Of a DNA stretch of 64,000 nt, positions 16,304 through 25,708 are shown in pieces. The stretch comes from Gammaproteobacteria bacterium (lineage in GTDB: Bacteria > Pseudomonadota > Gammaproteobacteria > Enterobacterales > Psychrobiaceae): positions 1 through 64,000 of the forward strand of contig JABSRU010000025.1 of assembly GCA_013214965.1 (NCBI GenBank), given 5' to 3'. Below the pieces are notes generated by a model. The model saw only the letters and a program-made list of their open reading frames with translations. It had not been told where the DNA came from and searched no databases. A program made the position numbers and the translations under genes. Positions within the stretch are counted from its first letter, which is position 1. Every line of letters begins with the position of its first letter.

Positions 16304-17026
16304 ATGATTGCTTTACTGCGGATCTTGATCCTCGTCCCTATTATTATTCTGTTATGTATTATCGGCTGTTTATTTTGTCTGATTCGTCCTTTTCATCAAA
16401 ATAACACCTTTGTTATTGCTGGGTGGCTTAGTAGCCTTGCCCCGTTGTTTGGTATTACGTTAATTGTTCGAACCCCGAAAAACTTAGCGTATGAATCTAG
16501 GGTGTTTATTGGAAATCATCAAAACACTTTTGATGTGGTGACTATTTCCGGAGCCGTCCAACAAGGTACCGTTAGTGTTGGTAAAAAAAGCCTTAAATGG
16601 GTGCCATTTTTCGGTCAACTATATTGGCTATCGGGCAATATCATGATCGATAGAAAAAATAAAACTAAAGCCGTAGGGACAATAAAGCAGACTGCGGATC
16701 GGATGATTGAAGATAAATTATCGATTTGGATGTTTCCTGAAGGCACGCGTAATAAAGGCGATGGTCTATTGCCTTTTAAAACCGGTGCTTTTCATACTGC
16801 TATTCAAGCGCAAGCACCTATCGTTCCTGTTGTACTAAGTGACACCAGTTATTTTAAGCTAAATCGTTGGAATAATGGCCATGCTATTGTTGAAATGATG
16901 GAGCCAATCAATGTGCGTGATTATAAAAAATCCGAGGTTCGTGAGTTAGCTAGTTATTGTCATGAGCAGATGACTGCCAAACTCAATCAGTTAAATAGTG
17001 AAGTAGCGCAACTTAATAATACTTAA
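16304..17026 (+). CDS. plsC: 1-acylglycerol-3-phosphate O-acyltransferase
   Basis: PlsC adds the second acyl chain to lysophosphatidic acid to make phosphatidic acid at the inner membrane. The protein tracks E. coli PlsC closely. It has an N-terminal membrane span, the NHQNTFD acyltransferase motif I (HX4D), GKKSLKWVPFFGQLYW, IDRKNKTKA and the FPEGTRNKGDG motif III. The start is set at the ATG at 16304 (MIALLRILIL) because AGGAA lies six bases upstream and it aligns with the E. coli start, giving 240 residues. An in-frame GTG at 16244 would add 20 residues. rraB follows 55 bases later. Confidence 0.93.
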   Translation: MIALLRILILVPIIILLCIIGCLFCLIRPFHQNNTFVIAGWLSSLAPLFGITLIVRTPKNLAYESRVFIGNHQNTFDVVTISGAVQQGTVSVGKKSLKWVPFFGQLYWLSGNIMIDRKNKTKAVGTIKQTADRMIEDKLSIWMFPEGTRNKGDGLLPFKTGAFHTAIQAQAPIVPVVLSDTSYFKLNRWNNGHAIVEMMEPINVRDYKKSEVRELASYCHEQMTAKLNQLNSEVAQLNNT

Positions 17027-17081
17027 CTTCGTGATGCGTTTTGATTTATAATACTGGGGTTGTTTCCCCAAGAGAAAAATT

Positions 17082-17480
17082 ATGTCTGTTGAAAAAGAAA
17101 TTGAACATCAACAATTAGAAAACCGTGAAATTGTCGAAGCATTACTTGCCGATGGCAGTGCACCAGATGTTGATTATCCCATTGAACATCATATGTCTTG
17201 TGCCAATTTTGATTCACTGGAAAAAGCCGCGGTTGATGCGTTCAAGCTTGGTTTTGAAGTATCTGATGCGGAAGAGTTAGAATTAGACGATGGTGCATTG
17301 ATTTTTTGTTTTGATGCTACCATCGATCATAAGCTGACCGTTGAACGGTTAGACAAGGACACTGAAGCCTTAATTCGAGTTGCCTTAAAGAATAAAGTCC
17401 AATATGACGGTTGGGGTACTTACTTTATGGATGAGAATGGCCCGGTGTTTGACGAAGATGAAGATGACATCGAAGATTAA
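17082..17480 (+). CDS. rraB: RraB, regulator of RNase E activity
   Basis: RraB binds RNase E and restrains degradosome activity. The 132-residue protein shows the family blocks [21 protein letters not shown] and [14 protein letters not shown] plus the acidic C-terminal tail DEDEDDIED. It is cytoplasmic. A hairpin terminator lies directly after it. Confidence 0.93.
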   Translation: MSVEKEIEHQQLENREIVEALLADGSAPDVDYPIEHHMSCANFDSLEKAAVDAFKLGFEVSDAEELELDDGALIFCFDATIDHKLTVERLDKDTEALIRVALKNKVQYDGWGTYFMDENGPVFDEDEDDIED

Positions 17481-17494
17481 AAGCTTTAGTGACT

Positions 17495-17522
17495 AAGCCT
17501 CCGCTATTTAACGGAGGTTTGT
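17495..17522. terminator. Hairpin terminator between rraB and the convergent thioesterase
   Basis: CCTCCG (17498-17503) and CGGAGG (17512-17517), flanked by AAG and TTT, between convergent genes. Confidence 0.65.
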
Positions 17523-17542
17523 CGGTGAAAATTTTATATTCG

Positions 17543-18085
17543 CTATTTTACGATGCCATTACTTGCTTTTTTCGCTTCAAGTAGTGCCTGCCAATGAATG
17601 ATTTCCGCGGGTAACTCCGGTTGTACTAATGGCTCTTCGCTCAACGCAATAATATTATCGATATCGATGACCTTGCGCTTATGGACAAATAAGCCACGCA
17701 GATGCGCAATAGCATAGACTTTATCATCACCAACAAATCGTTGTTCAATATAAAAATATTTATGATCCCATCCGACCATTTTAGTGATGATGTCACACTT
17801 TTGCCACGGTCTAATATCTTTAATAAAGGTAATTTCAGTCGAGCTGACAATGGGGAGCCATTTCTTTTTTAAAAAGACCTTAAACATCCCACAATCACTC
17901 ATCATTTTAGTGCGGGCTAAATCCATTAACGCTAAATAGCGAGAATTCGTGAGATGAAAATTGATGTCACAGTCAAGCGGTAACACCCGAAAAGAATAAT
18001 GGCTGGGATCGGTTAGTAATTGTTTGGTTTTATTGCGAGGTATTTGCCATAACAATAAAAAGAACAGTCGGAAATATAAATTCAT
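17543..18085 (-). CDS. Hotdog-fold acyl-CoA thioesterase-like protein (THEM6-like)
   Basis: A 180-residue member of the 4-hydroxybenzoyl-CoA thioesterase/hotdog superfamily. After a hydrophobic N-terminus (LYFRLFFLLLWQI) come the family blocks FRVLPLDCDINFHLTNSRYL (with the Asp-x-N-x-H-x-N region lining the active site), KWLPIVSSTEITFIKDIRPW and YFYIEQRFVGDDKVYAIAHL. Likely a thioesterase on acyl-CoA or a related ester; substrate unknown. It stands alone between convergent rraB and divergent cnoX. The N-terminal hydrophobic stretch could associate it with the membrane. Confidence 0.8.
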   Translation of the reverse strand: MNLYFRLFFLLLWQIPRNKTKQLLTDPSHYSFRVLPLDCDINFHLTNSRYLALMDLARTKMMSDCGMFKVFLKKKWLPIVSSTEITFIKDIRPWQKCDIITKMVGWDHKYFYIEQRFVGDDKVYAIAHLRGLFVHKRKVIDIDNIIALSEEPLVQPELPAEIIHWQALLEAKKASNGIVK

Positions 18086-18199
18086 TACTGATTATTAAAC
18101 TCATGTTTTAAATTATTGTTATGATAGCATTCAATGTCAATTCGTCAGCAAATATATTAAAATCGCTCTCATAATAGTTTAAGCAAAGGAAACACATCG

Positions 18200-19048
18200 A
18201 TGACCAATATTGTGGAAATCAACCCTGAAAATTTTCAACAGGTATTATTACAACAACCCGAACAGCTTATTTTAGTTGAACTATATTCGCCGCGAGATTC
18301 GGCCAGTGTACCGATGTCCAATCAATTGCGTCAGCTGGCCTTTGAAATGAGCGAAAAAATTGTGCTTGCCCGAATCGATTGTGATACTCAATCGCAAATT
18401 GCCGGTCAATTCGGTGTTACTTCGGTACCGACCTTAGTACTAATTAAAGCGGGTCAACCGATTGATGGCTTAAATGGTGTGGTAACGATGCCACAGGTTA
18501 AAGAAATGTTAGCCAAGTATTTACCTAAGCCAGAAGATGACTTGTTATTACAAGCTAGTGCGATGCTACTTAATGAAAAGATAGCAATTAATGACATTTA
18601 CGCGATTATTGAGCAAGCTTATCAGCTCGACAATCAACGGGTTGATATAAAAAGTTGTTACATTGAAGTCTTAATTAGACTAGGGCAATTGCCTCAAGCT
18701 CAAGAGCTACTCAACGGTTTTGCGTTGGAAGATAAAAATAGTAGCTTTGAGCGCCTTGAATCATTATTAGTGTTAGCAAACGAAGCAGGGCAGTCGCCTG
18801 AAATCAAAGCCCTAGAGCAGCAATTAGTGCAAGCACCTCAAGATGATCACATTAAACTGCAGTTAGCGATTAGCTATAGTCAAAATAATCGCAGTGAAGA
18901 TGCGTTGGCATTATTATTTGGCGTATTAGCGACTGATTTAAACTTTGAAGATGCCAAAAAGCGTTTTTTAGATATTATTGCGGCCTTGCCGGCTGGTGAT
19001 AAGTTGGCGTCCGGTTATCGACGAAAGTTATATAGTTTGTTACATTAA
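18200..19048 (+). CDS. cnoX: CnoX/YbbN-type thioredoxin-like co-chaperone without active-site cysteines
   Basis: A 282-residue protein with an N-terminal thioredoxin fold (1-110; FGVTSVPTLVLIKAGQ is the cis-Pro loop) and a C-terminal helical TPR-like domain, the layout and length of E. coli CnoX/YbbN (284). In thioredoxins the active site is WCGPC and in E. coli CnoX SxxC; here the position reads YSPRDSASVP, with no Cys. A redox function is therefore unlikely, and a chaperone-holdase or GroEL-linked role is inferred from the family. A strong terminator follows. Confidence 0.88.
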   Translation: MTNIVEINPENFQQVLLQQPEQLILVELYSPRDSASVPMSNQLRQLAFEMSEKIVLARIDCDTQSQIAGQFGVTSVPTLVLIKAGQPIDGLNGVVTMPQVKEMLAKYLPKPEDDLLLQASAMLLNEKIAINDIYAIIEQAYQLDNQRVDIKSCYIEVLIRLGQLPQAQELLNGFALEDKNSSFERLESLLVLANEAGQSPEIKALEQQLVQAPQDDHIKLQLAISYSQNNRSEDALALLFGVLATDLNFEDAKKRFLDIIAALPAGDKLASGYRRKLYSLLH

Positions 19049-19056
19049 GTGATATA

Positions 19057-19082
19057 GGCAGATAATATTATCTGCCTTTTTT
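19057..19082 (+). terminator. Intrinsic terminator of cnoX
   Basis: Perfect palindrome GGCAGATAATATTATCTGCC (19057-19076) followed by six T. Confidence 0.85.
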
Positions 19083-19100
19083 GACAAGGAATTTGTCACG

Positions 19101-22100
19101 ATGATTACGCGTTTAGCTCGACCATTTTTGTATCATAATTTTTTGATATTAATTATTAGTAGCATGCTACTGTTCACCGCGAGCGCTCAGTCGACCGTGC
19201 CGGATTCATTGCAACCCTGGGTATCATGGGTGCTTAAAGAATATCCAAATCATTCTTGTCCCGCGATTAATCAAGCCGACTTTTCTAACAGTGATAATCA
19301 TCTTTGTGCCTGGCCCGGTACGTTAAATATCGATGTTAACGAACATCAAGCAACGTTTAATCAGCGTTGGCACGTATTAGCACCGAGTTGGTTGTTATTA
19401 CCAGGTAATAAAGATAACTGGCCGATTGATGTTTATGTCAATAAAAAGCCCATCGCAGTCGTTAGTCACGGTGGTAGTCCAGCCATCAGGTTAGCTAAAG
19501 GTAACTTTCTAATTACAGGTCAGTTCCAGTGGCTTAAGATGCCCGACACCCTAAAAATCCCCCCAGTCAATGGCATCATTACACTGAGTAATGCTCAACA
19601 AAAAGTTGCCTATCCCAAGCGAGTCGATAATCAATTATGGCTGCGCGAACAAGGTAGTGTCACTACCGCGCAAAACAGCACTGGGCTTACGGTCATGCGA
19701 AAAATCAGTGATGGTCAGTATATTAATCTTGAAACATCGATTAAATTAAATATTTCCGGTGAAATGCGCCAACAATCATTAGGGATGGCTTTACCTAAAG
19801 GGTTTAAATTAGCCAAAATAAGCAGTAATATCCCGGCCTATTTAGATGCGTCAGGGATATTACATGCCAATGTCAAGCCAGGGCAATGGCAGATTATTAT
19901 TAGCGCTTATGCGCCCCCAACCTTGCTCTCGTGGCAACGACCACAGCAAATAGCCCCGTGGCCGAATGACGAAATTTGGGCTTTTTCGCTTAACGAAAAA
20001 TTTCGAGTCGGTAAGCTTACTGGCGCTCGAATGATCGATCCAACCTTGGCTGATTTACCAGAAAATTGGCATAATTTACCCAGTTATCTGATGACCACGA
20101 ACGATACCATGACCTATCAAATATCCCATCGAGGTAAACCCGATCATCTCGCGGATCAATTACAATTGAATCGCCAAATGTGGTTGTCGTTTGATCATCA
20201 ATATTTTAGCTTTGAAGACAAAATCAGTGGCGCTATGACCAGCGGTTGGCGCTTTGATATGAGCGAGCCTTTTTTACTCGATGGTGCAAAAGACCAAGAC
20301 GGTGCGATGCTAATAACCCATTCAAACGACACGCAACGAGGCATCGAAAATCGCCATGCCAATGTCGATATAACGGTCAGCGGTAACGTCAATAATACTC
20401 AAAAAATCGCCGTGACCGGATGGAATAATGATTTTGAACAGGTTAACTTAACGCTTAATTTACCCCCAGCTACTCGTTTATTTGCAGTTTTTGGTGCCGA
20501 TTATGTATCAGACAGCTGGTGGAGTAACTGGACAATATGGAGCTGTTTTGTGGTCTTGCTTTCTTCGATATTTGCGGGCCGGGTGATTGGCGTATTAACT
20601 GGTGTGGTTACATTTGTGATGTTGGTATTATTGTTTCAAGAAAATGAGGCACCAGTGATCGTGTTGATCAATTTGTTATTGGCGGTAGCCGTATGGAAAC
20701 ATCAGCCGTTTAAGAAACTTGAATTGACCGTTAAATCCTATTTAGGCTTGAGTGCTTTAGCAGCATTGGCGGCAGGCCTGTTGTTTAGCGCGATTCAGAT
20801 CCGCCAGGTTATTCACCCGCAACTAGAGAAACCTTATCATCAGGTTTCCGCTAACCGCGATCTAAGACACTTAAGCCAATACCAGGATGCTGAGGTAATG
20901 ACATCAAGTGTTAGCAGTAAACGGATGATGCTAAAAGGCTCAATGATTAAATATAAAAAATTGGAACGCTACCAGTCTGACGCTGTCTTGCAAGTCGGAG
21001 CAGGCCGACCTGCTTGGACTTGGCAGCAGCATTATATTAAGTGGCACAGCCCCGTCGCTCATAATCAAAATTATACTCTATTAATCTTAAATCGAACGGC
21101 TAATACGGCCTTAAAACTAAGTGCGATAACGATCATGGCGTTGTGGTTTGTGTTGATGGCAAACATGTTGCGTTCATCAATACGCTGTAGCGACATTAAA
21201 AAAGTAACCGTACCGACCGTTAATCTTATGGCGATGCTCATACTGGGTGCAACGCTACTATCGCCAATTGATGTGCAAGCCAGTGAGTTTCCAAATCAAA
21301 AGTTACTCGATCAATTACAGCAGCATTTACTCAAATCGCCGTCTTGTCAGCAATCTTGTGTTGGGCTTAATCAAGTGGCTGTTGATTTGAGAGATAAAGC
21401 ACTAATCTTATCGATTGAAGTGCACAGTTTAACTGATAGCGCGATTGCGTTGCCACAATCTGAATTTTGGCAGCCCAATAAAATTATGGTCAATGGTAAA
21501 CGTGCCACCGGAATCATCTCCAAAAATAGCTGGTTATATGTGGCTATTAATCAAGGGATATCAACCATTGAAGTGAGCGGATTAGTAGATCCGGTTAATG
21601 AATTTCAGCTTAAATTCAAACAAATTGTTAATAATATCAATGTTAAAGTCGATAAGCATTGGCAAGTACAAGGGGTGAATAAAAATACGCTGAAGGCTAA
21701 TAGTTTAGGCTTTGTTGTCACTAAACAAAAACAACAGGTCAGTAACAAGCAACAGATCAGGTACCATGTTAGTCCTTTTGTGCTTATTAAGCGCGAGCTT
21801 CATTTTTCCGAACAATGGCATGTGACTACCACAATTGAGCGTGTCGCACCCGCAACAGGCAGTTTTGGCGTGAACATTGCGCTGCTAAGTGGTGAACATC
21901 TCTTAACTTCTAATATTACCGTCGAAAAAGGCCAAGCCAAAGTTACATTTGCTGATGATCAACGAATGATAACGTGGAAATCATTACTCAACATCAGTAC
22001 CGATTTAACATTAACCGCCGCAAAGGGAGATGCCGCAGAACATTGGCAACTTGAATCGAGTCCCTCTTGGCATCTATCATTATCAGGCATGGTTGAAGTG

Positions 22101-23135
22101 TTAGAATCTGAGAATATACAGGGTATTTATCGTCATTCCTACTACCCACAGCCTGGTGAACAATTGACGATTAAGAGCCATCGGCCACAAGCAATAGCCG
22201 GGAAGTATTTTTCAATAGATAAGGTTAATTATCAATTAAACCAAGGGCAGCGCTCAACAACGATTAACTTATCTTTTGCCTATCGCAGCACCCGAGGTGG
22301 TGAACATACCATTGATTTACCCGCTGATTACCAAATCAGCACCATAAAAATTGATAATAAAGTGATTCATCTGCAATCACAAGAAGGGGCTCAACAACAA
22401 GCATTAACCCTACCTTTAGTACCGGGCAGCCACGACGTCGAGATTGTATTGCAAGCAGCTACGACACCATCAAATTGGCTAAAAGCACCGTTAGTTGATT
22501 TTAATACTCACATTAGCAATGTTGTCACTAGCGTTGACTTAACGGATGATCGCTGGATTTTATCGGCTGATGGCCCCTTACTTGGCCCCGCTGTGGTGTA
22601 TTGGGGGGAGTTAATCGCATTTTTTGTCATTGCACTGCTCTTTGGGCGTTGCTCCTTTTCTCCGTTAAACACTCTAAGCTGGTTAGTGCTGGGGCTTGGG
22701 TTTAGTTTGAGTAACTGGAGCGTGCTGATGTTAGTCGCTTTTTGGTTTATAGCCGTCACAGCGAGTACCTATCGAAATAACAGCCTAAGTAGAGGGTGGT
22801 ATAATACTTCGCAAATTGGTTTGTATCTGCTATCGATTGTCTGCTTATTGGCACTGATTAGTCATATTCCAATGAGCCTACTTAGCAGCCCCAATATGGG
22901 GATTGTCGGTAATTCATCATCAGGTAATCATTTACAATGGTTTATCGATCACACGAGTGGCACTATACCAACAGTCGAAGTCATGAATGTATCAAGGTTA
23001 TTCTACAAAGCAGGGATGTTATTGTGGGTGATTTGGCTCTGTTTTTCATTATTGGGTTGGATAAAATGGGTATGGACAAAAATTGGGGTCAATGGTTATT
23101 GGCAGTCCAATACCCTCGAACATAACAGCGATTGA
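19101..23135 (+). CDS. Giant unknown inner-membrane protein, 1344 residues, two-module layout
   Basis: I do not recognise this family. Residues 14-30 form a signal or anchor. Residues about 31-470 are beta-rich and extracytoplasmic, with a Cys pair (HSCPAIN, HLCAWPG). A cluster of four or so membrane spans covers about 475-570, with another at about 675-695. A second signal-like segment (MAMLILGATLLSPIDVQASEF, about 705-727) is followed by a second beta-rich region (about 730-1150) that again opens with a Cys pair (PSCQQSC). Final spans lie at about 1165-1330. The repeated order 'signal, Cys-containing beta region, spans' suggests an ancient duplication or fusion. AAGGAATTTGTCACG precedes the start. 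No enzymatic motif was seen. It is the only gene of its unit. Confidence 0.75.
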   Translation: MITRLARPFLYHNFLILIISSMLLFTASAQSTVPDSLQPWVSWVLKEYPNHSCPAINQADFSNSDNHLCAWPGTLNIDVNEHQATFNQRWHVLAPSWLLLPGNKDNWPIDVYVNKKPIAVVSHGGSPAIRLAKGNFLITGQFQWLKMPDTLKIPPVNGIITLSNAQQKVAYPKRVDNQLWLREQGSVTTAQNSTGLTVMRKISDGQYINLETSIKLNISGEMRQQSLGMALPKGFKLAKISSNIPAYLDASGILHANVKPGQWQIIISAYAPPTLLSWQRPQQIAPWPNDEIWAFSLNEKFRVGKLTGARMIDPTLADLPENWHNLPSYLMTTNDTMTYQISHRGKPDHLADQLQLNRQMWLSFDHQYFSFEDKISGAMTSGWRFDMSEPFLLDGAKDQDGAMLITHSNDTQRGIENRHANVDITVSGNVNNTQKIAVTGWNNDFEQVNLTLNLPPATRLFAVFGADYVSDSWWSNWTIWSCFVVLLSSIFAGRVIGVLTGVVTFVMLVLLFQENEAPVIVLINLLLAVAVWKHQPFKKLELTVKSYLGLSALAALAAGLLFSAIQIRQVIHPQLEKPYHQVSANRDLRHLSQYQDAEVMTSSVSSKRMMLKGSMIKYKKLERYQSDAVLQVGAGRPAWTWQQHYIKWHSPVAHNQNYTLLILNRTANTALKLSAITIMALWFVLMANMLRSSIRCSDIKKVTVPTVNLMAMLILGATLLSPIDVQASEFPNQKLLDQLQQHLLKSPSCQQSCVGLNQVAVDLRDKALILSIEVHSLTDSAIALPQSEFWQPNKIMVNGKRATGIISKNSWLYVAINQGISTIEVSGLVDPVNEFQLKFKQIVNNINVKVDKHWQVQGVNKNTLKANSLGFVVTKQKQQVSNKQQIRYHVSPFVLIKRELHFSEQWHVTTTIERVAPATGSFGVNIALLSGEHLLTSNITVEKGQAKVTFADDQRMITWKSLLNISTDLTLTAAKGDAAEHWQLESSPSWHLSLSGMVEVLESENIQGIYRHSYYPQPGEQLTIKSHRPQAIAGKYFSIDKVNYQLNQGQRSTTINLSFAYRSTRGGEHTIDLPADYQISTIKIDNKVIHLQSQEGAQQQALTLPLVPGSHDVEIVLQAATTPSNWLKAPLVDFNTHISNVVTSVDLTDDRWILSADGPLLGPAVVYWGELIAFFVIALLFGRCSFSPLNTLSWLVLGLGFSLSNWSVLMLVAFWFIAVTASTYRNNSLSRGWYNTSQIGLYLLSIVCLLALISHIPMSLLSSPNMGIVGNSSSGNHLQWFIDHTSGTIPTVEVMNVSRLFYKAGMLLWVIWLCFSLLGWIKWVWTKIGVNGYWQSNTLEHNSD

Positions 23136-23150
23136 CTACTTAAAAGAGGT

Positions 23151-23174
23151 GCTAAACGCACCTCATTTATATGG
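23151..23174 (-). terminator. Hairpin terminator for endA
   Basis: GAGGTGC (23156-23162), loop TAAAC, GCACCTC (23168-23174). On the minus strand it is followed by TTTT, so it best serves endA, while also lying just after the stop of the convergent giant gene. Confidence 0.6.
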
Positions 23175-23876
23175 CTAACTGCGCTTACATTGGTGCTGAA
23201 CAAAGGGGTTATGATTACCTTGGGCTTGACTGATCCGCTGGTCACGGCGACATTCATTTTTATCAACGGGATCTATCTTGTCCCATGCCCTAAAAAGTTT
23301 GAATTGTGATTTAGCTATTCTCAGGTTGTATTGTTTATTAAAGTAAAAATAGATCCGTGCAATATCACCACGGCGATTTTTAGGAGGCTGGGCTTTACGT
23401 CCTTTAAAGTCGACAATAAAGTCACATTGACCATATTGTTGAGGTTGACCGTTCCATTGGCTAAAACGGTAATTAGACCTATCACCATTCACTTCACCAA
23501 CCGCGGCGACTAAGTTGTGTAGGTCACCTTCCATTGCTTTAAATATTTTATCATTTTTGGTGCAATTTTTACGGCGACCTTTTTGCCAACATTGGCGTTG
23601 ATGACCAAATTCCCAAGCTGGAACAATATGTTCCCATTCAATTCGACTAGCTCGTTTTAGTTGTTTTCGATACTGATAACCGCAACTGGCCAGATCCGGA
23701 CGCAGTTTTTTCCCAATACGCTTGATATCGCAACCGCAATAGAAACTAGTATCTTGTTGCTGATGGAGCTTTAAAGCCATTCTCTTGGCTTGACTGAAGC
23801 TTTTTGGGCTGGCTTCGGTGTAAAAAGTACTTAGGATTATTATTGTGATTAAAAACAATTGAAAAAACTTAGGCAT
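23175..23876 (-). CDS. endA: Endonuclease I, secreted or periplasmic DNase
   Basis: A 233-residue nuclease of the EndA/NucM family, which cuts double-stranded DNA nonspecifically. Residues 1-22 are a signal peptide ([16 protein letters not shown]). The active-site block [14 protein letters not shown] (H83) and the metal-binding [21 protein letters not shown] (His and Asn) are present. Eight or so cysteines (CGCD, ASCGY, QCW, NCT, QCDF, NEC, HQC) suggest disulfides in the oxidising periplasm. sprT follows upstream on the same strand with an 79-base gap, matching the sprT-endA neighbourhood common in gammaproteobacteria. Confidence 0.94.
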   Translation of the reverse strand: MPKFFQLFLITIIILSTFYTEASPKSFSQAKRMALKLHQQQDTSFYCGCDIKRIGKKLRPDLASCGYQYRKQLKRASRIEWEHIVPAWEFGHQRQCWQKGRRKNCTKNDKIFKAMEGDLHNLVAAVGEVNGDRSNYRFSQWNGQPQQYGQCDFIVDFKGRKAQPPKNRRGDIARIYFYFNKQYNLRIAKSQFKLFRAWDKIDPVDKNECRRDQRISQAQGNHNPFVQHQCKRS

Positions 23877-23955
23877 GGTTATTTATTAGTTCCAAAATTA
23901 TCTAAATATCGAAGGGTTATGATGGTAATTTGTGCGGAGTTTAAAGGGAAAAAAG

Positions 23956-24441
23956 CTAAAGAGCAATTAATTGCCCACGGCAACGACGACAAAGGTAAGT
24001 TGTTCCTTTTAGGACATTGTTATGACGTTTGACGCTAAAACTAAGAATTGTACATTTGCATTGGTACTGGATTGTTCTTATTCCAATATTATCAGTGTCA
24101 TACTGATGAGTACGCTCAGGTGGTAATGAAAAAACGCTGATCATCATCGCTTGCCACTCTTTACCGTGGGGTCTCACTCGACCAAATTTTTGCCACACAA
24201 TTAAATGAGCGATTTCATGGGCGACCACATGTTGCAAAAAATGGCTAAGGTTTTGCTGATAAATTTGGGGGTGAAAGCGTAAGGTATTCCGCTGTAACAG
24301 CGCTGAGCCAGCAATTTTCCCCCGCTGATTAAATAGCACGATAGGTCGTGGCAACACACAAGCTAATTGTTGTTCAGCGAGTTGATAGCACTCTTCAACT
24401 CGTGTTAACAATCGCTGTTTATTTGAAACTAGTAGAGGCAT
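23956..24441 (-). CDS. sprT: SprT family zinc metalloprotein
   Basis: A 161-residue SprT protein. The zinc-metalloprotease motif HEIAH (H75, E76, H79) is followed by HGKEWQAMM (third His). A C-terminal zinc-ribbon has CKC and CRRC pairs, as in the SprT/SPRTN-like domain. The function in bacteria is not settled; eukaryotic relatives cut DNA-protein crosslinks. Its start overlaps the end of the upstream C15-like gene by 23 bases, so the two are likely translated from one message. Confidence 0.9.
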   Translation of the reverse strand: MPLLVSNKQRLLTRVEECYQLAEQQLACVLPRPIVLFNQRGKIAGSALLQRNTLRFHPQIYQQNLSHFLQHVVAHEIAHLIVWQKFGRVRPHGKEWQAMMISVFSLPPERTHQYDTDNIGIRTIQYQCKCTILSFSVKRHNNVLKGTTYLCRRCRGQLIAL

Positions 24442-25588
24442 GTTTTAACATTTCAGTAATCTGAGTCACGGTTTGCTTAATCACAAGGGGTTCAAATGAT
24501 TTTATTCTTGGGGTATGAATATGCCCGATGGCCATATCACTGGCTAGTTTATCCCGTAGCGCGATGCTGCGATAAGATATTTCATTGGATAAATATGAAC
24601 CACCGGAGCCCTGTACCGAAATTTCATTAGTCAGTTCAGTTAATGATTGTGGTGATATTTTTCCTTTAGCTAATGTTGTTACTTGATGATTGTCATTTAT
24701 TTTAAACACCCCCGTGGCTTGCTGCATCAACTTAACAGGCAAGGAAAATTCGACAAACTCAGCGCTATCATGGGCTTTACTTTTTAATAATGGAATGAGT
24801 GGATTCACTGGACTCGCGCCGGTAATCACATTGCGATTACCCGAAATGGTCGCTGATCGTCGCTTACCTGGAAAACGTTCAAGGTCAAAACTTTTTCTAC
24901 CCATTGAAATCGTGGTGATCAGGTCGATTTTTTTTTCTGGGGCCATTAATGGGGTTAAAATCCGTTCAATCAAGTCTTGGTCAAAATCGTCAAATCTCAC
25001 TGGGATCATGACCGTTTCAATTTGAATTTTTTTACCCTTAAACTCAAAAATAACGCCGTCGAGTAATAGAGCGGTTACACCTGATGGGTTACTTTGATCA
25101 ATGTTTCGATCCAGTAAAAAGGGATCAAAGCCAGTCAGAAATATTCGGTCAATCGTTGGGTCGTCACTATAAGATATGGTCGTTAAGCCACGAGAACCAT
25201 CTTCCCACAACTGGAGTAATACAGCTTGTTGCTTTGATGATAATTGAAACGGGAAATCATGTTGCTTAAGGCTTATTCTGCCAAGTAATCGTGCCCAATA
25301 TAAAGGCCTGTCATCATAGCTATTACTTGCTTTAATCTGATTTATTGCGCTATACCACAAGCTTTCAGCATGGTTACTAACAATACGTTGTGACTGAGAA
25401 AAAGAGGTTGTGTTAACGAGTGCTAATTTGAAAGATTCAATTGACTCAACTAACGGTGTTATTTTCTCGCCTAACATTTGGTGTGCTTTGCCGACTCTTT
25501 GTTCTTCTGGATCTAACGAAGAAATAGGCTTTGCGGTAGCAGCTAAACAGCTGCAATAAATAAAAACAAGTAATACATTTAGTTTCAT
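24419..25588 (-). CDS. Secreted pyroglutamyl-peptidase (C15)-like protein with Ser at the catalytic Cys position
   Basis: A 389-residue protein with a signal peptide (about 1-19, CLAATA) and a helical N-terminal region to about 145. The rest resembles pyroglutamyl peptidase I: FLTGFDPFLLDRNIDQSNPSG (150-170), SMGRKSFDLER (Glu 237 at the catalytic Glu position), ITGASPVNPL, QGSGGSYLSNEISYR (326-340) and GHIHTPR (H358). In active Pcp the last two blocks read AGTFVCN and FIHVP, where Cys is the nucleophile; here that position is Ser 334. The protein may be a pseudoenzyme or a Ser-type variant. The N-terminal region and export are also unlike the 215-residue cytoplasmic Pcp. Upstream of sprT on the same strand. 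Confidence 0.72.
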   Translation of the reverse strand: MKLNVLLVFIYCSCLAATAKPISSLDPEEQRVGKAHQMLGEKITPLVESIESFKLALVNTTSFSQSQRIVSNHAESLWYSAINQIKASNSYDDRPLYWARLLGRISLKQHDFPFQLSSKQQAVLLQLWEDGSRGLTTISYSDDPTIDRIFLTGFDPFLLDRNIDQSNPSGVTALLLDGVIFEFKGKKIQIETVMIPVRFDDFDQDLIERILTPLMAPEKKIDLITTISMGRKSFDLERFPGKRRSATISGNRNVITGASPVNPLIPLLKSKAHDSAEFVEFSLPVKLMQQATGVFKINDNHQVTTLAKGKISPQSLTELTNEISVQGSGGSYLSNEISYRSIALRDKLASDMAIGHIHTPRIKSFEPLVIKQTVTQITEMLKHASTSFK

Positions 25589-25683
25589 AGCTTAAGTGAC
25601 CTTTTTGTAAGGAGGGCAACTATAGTCAAAATAAATAAATAACACCAATCTAAATGATTTATTTTTTGTGCAAACAGCCCCAT

Positions 25684-25704
25684 TTTGTAACGATATGTTA
25701 CAAA
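25684..25704. promoter_or_regulatory. Palindrome upstream of the collagenase gene
   Basis: TTTGTAAC (25684-25691), five bases, GTTACAAA (25697-25704): perfect eight-base arms in the divergent spacer between the C15-like gene and the collagenase, directly upstream of a -35-like TTGACA. It looks like a dimeric regulator's operator; the regulator is unknown. Confidence 0.5.
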
Positions 25705-25708
25705 GATG

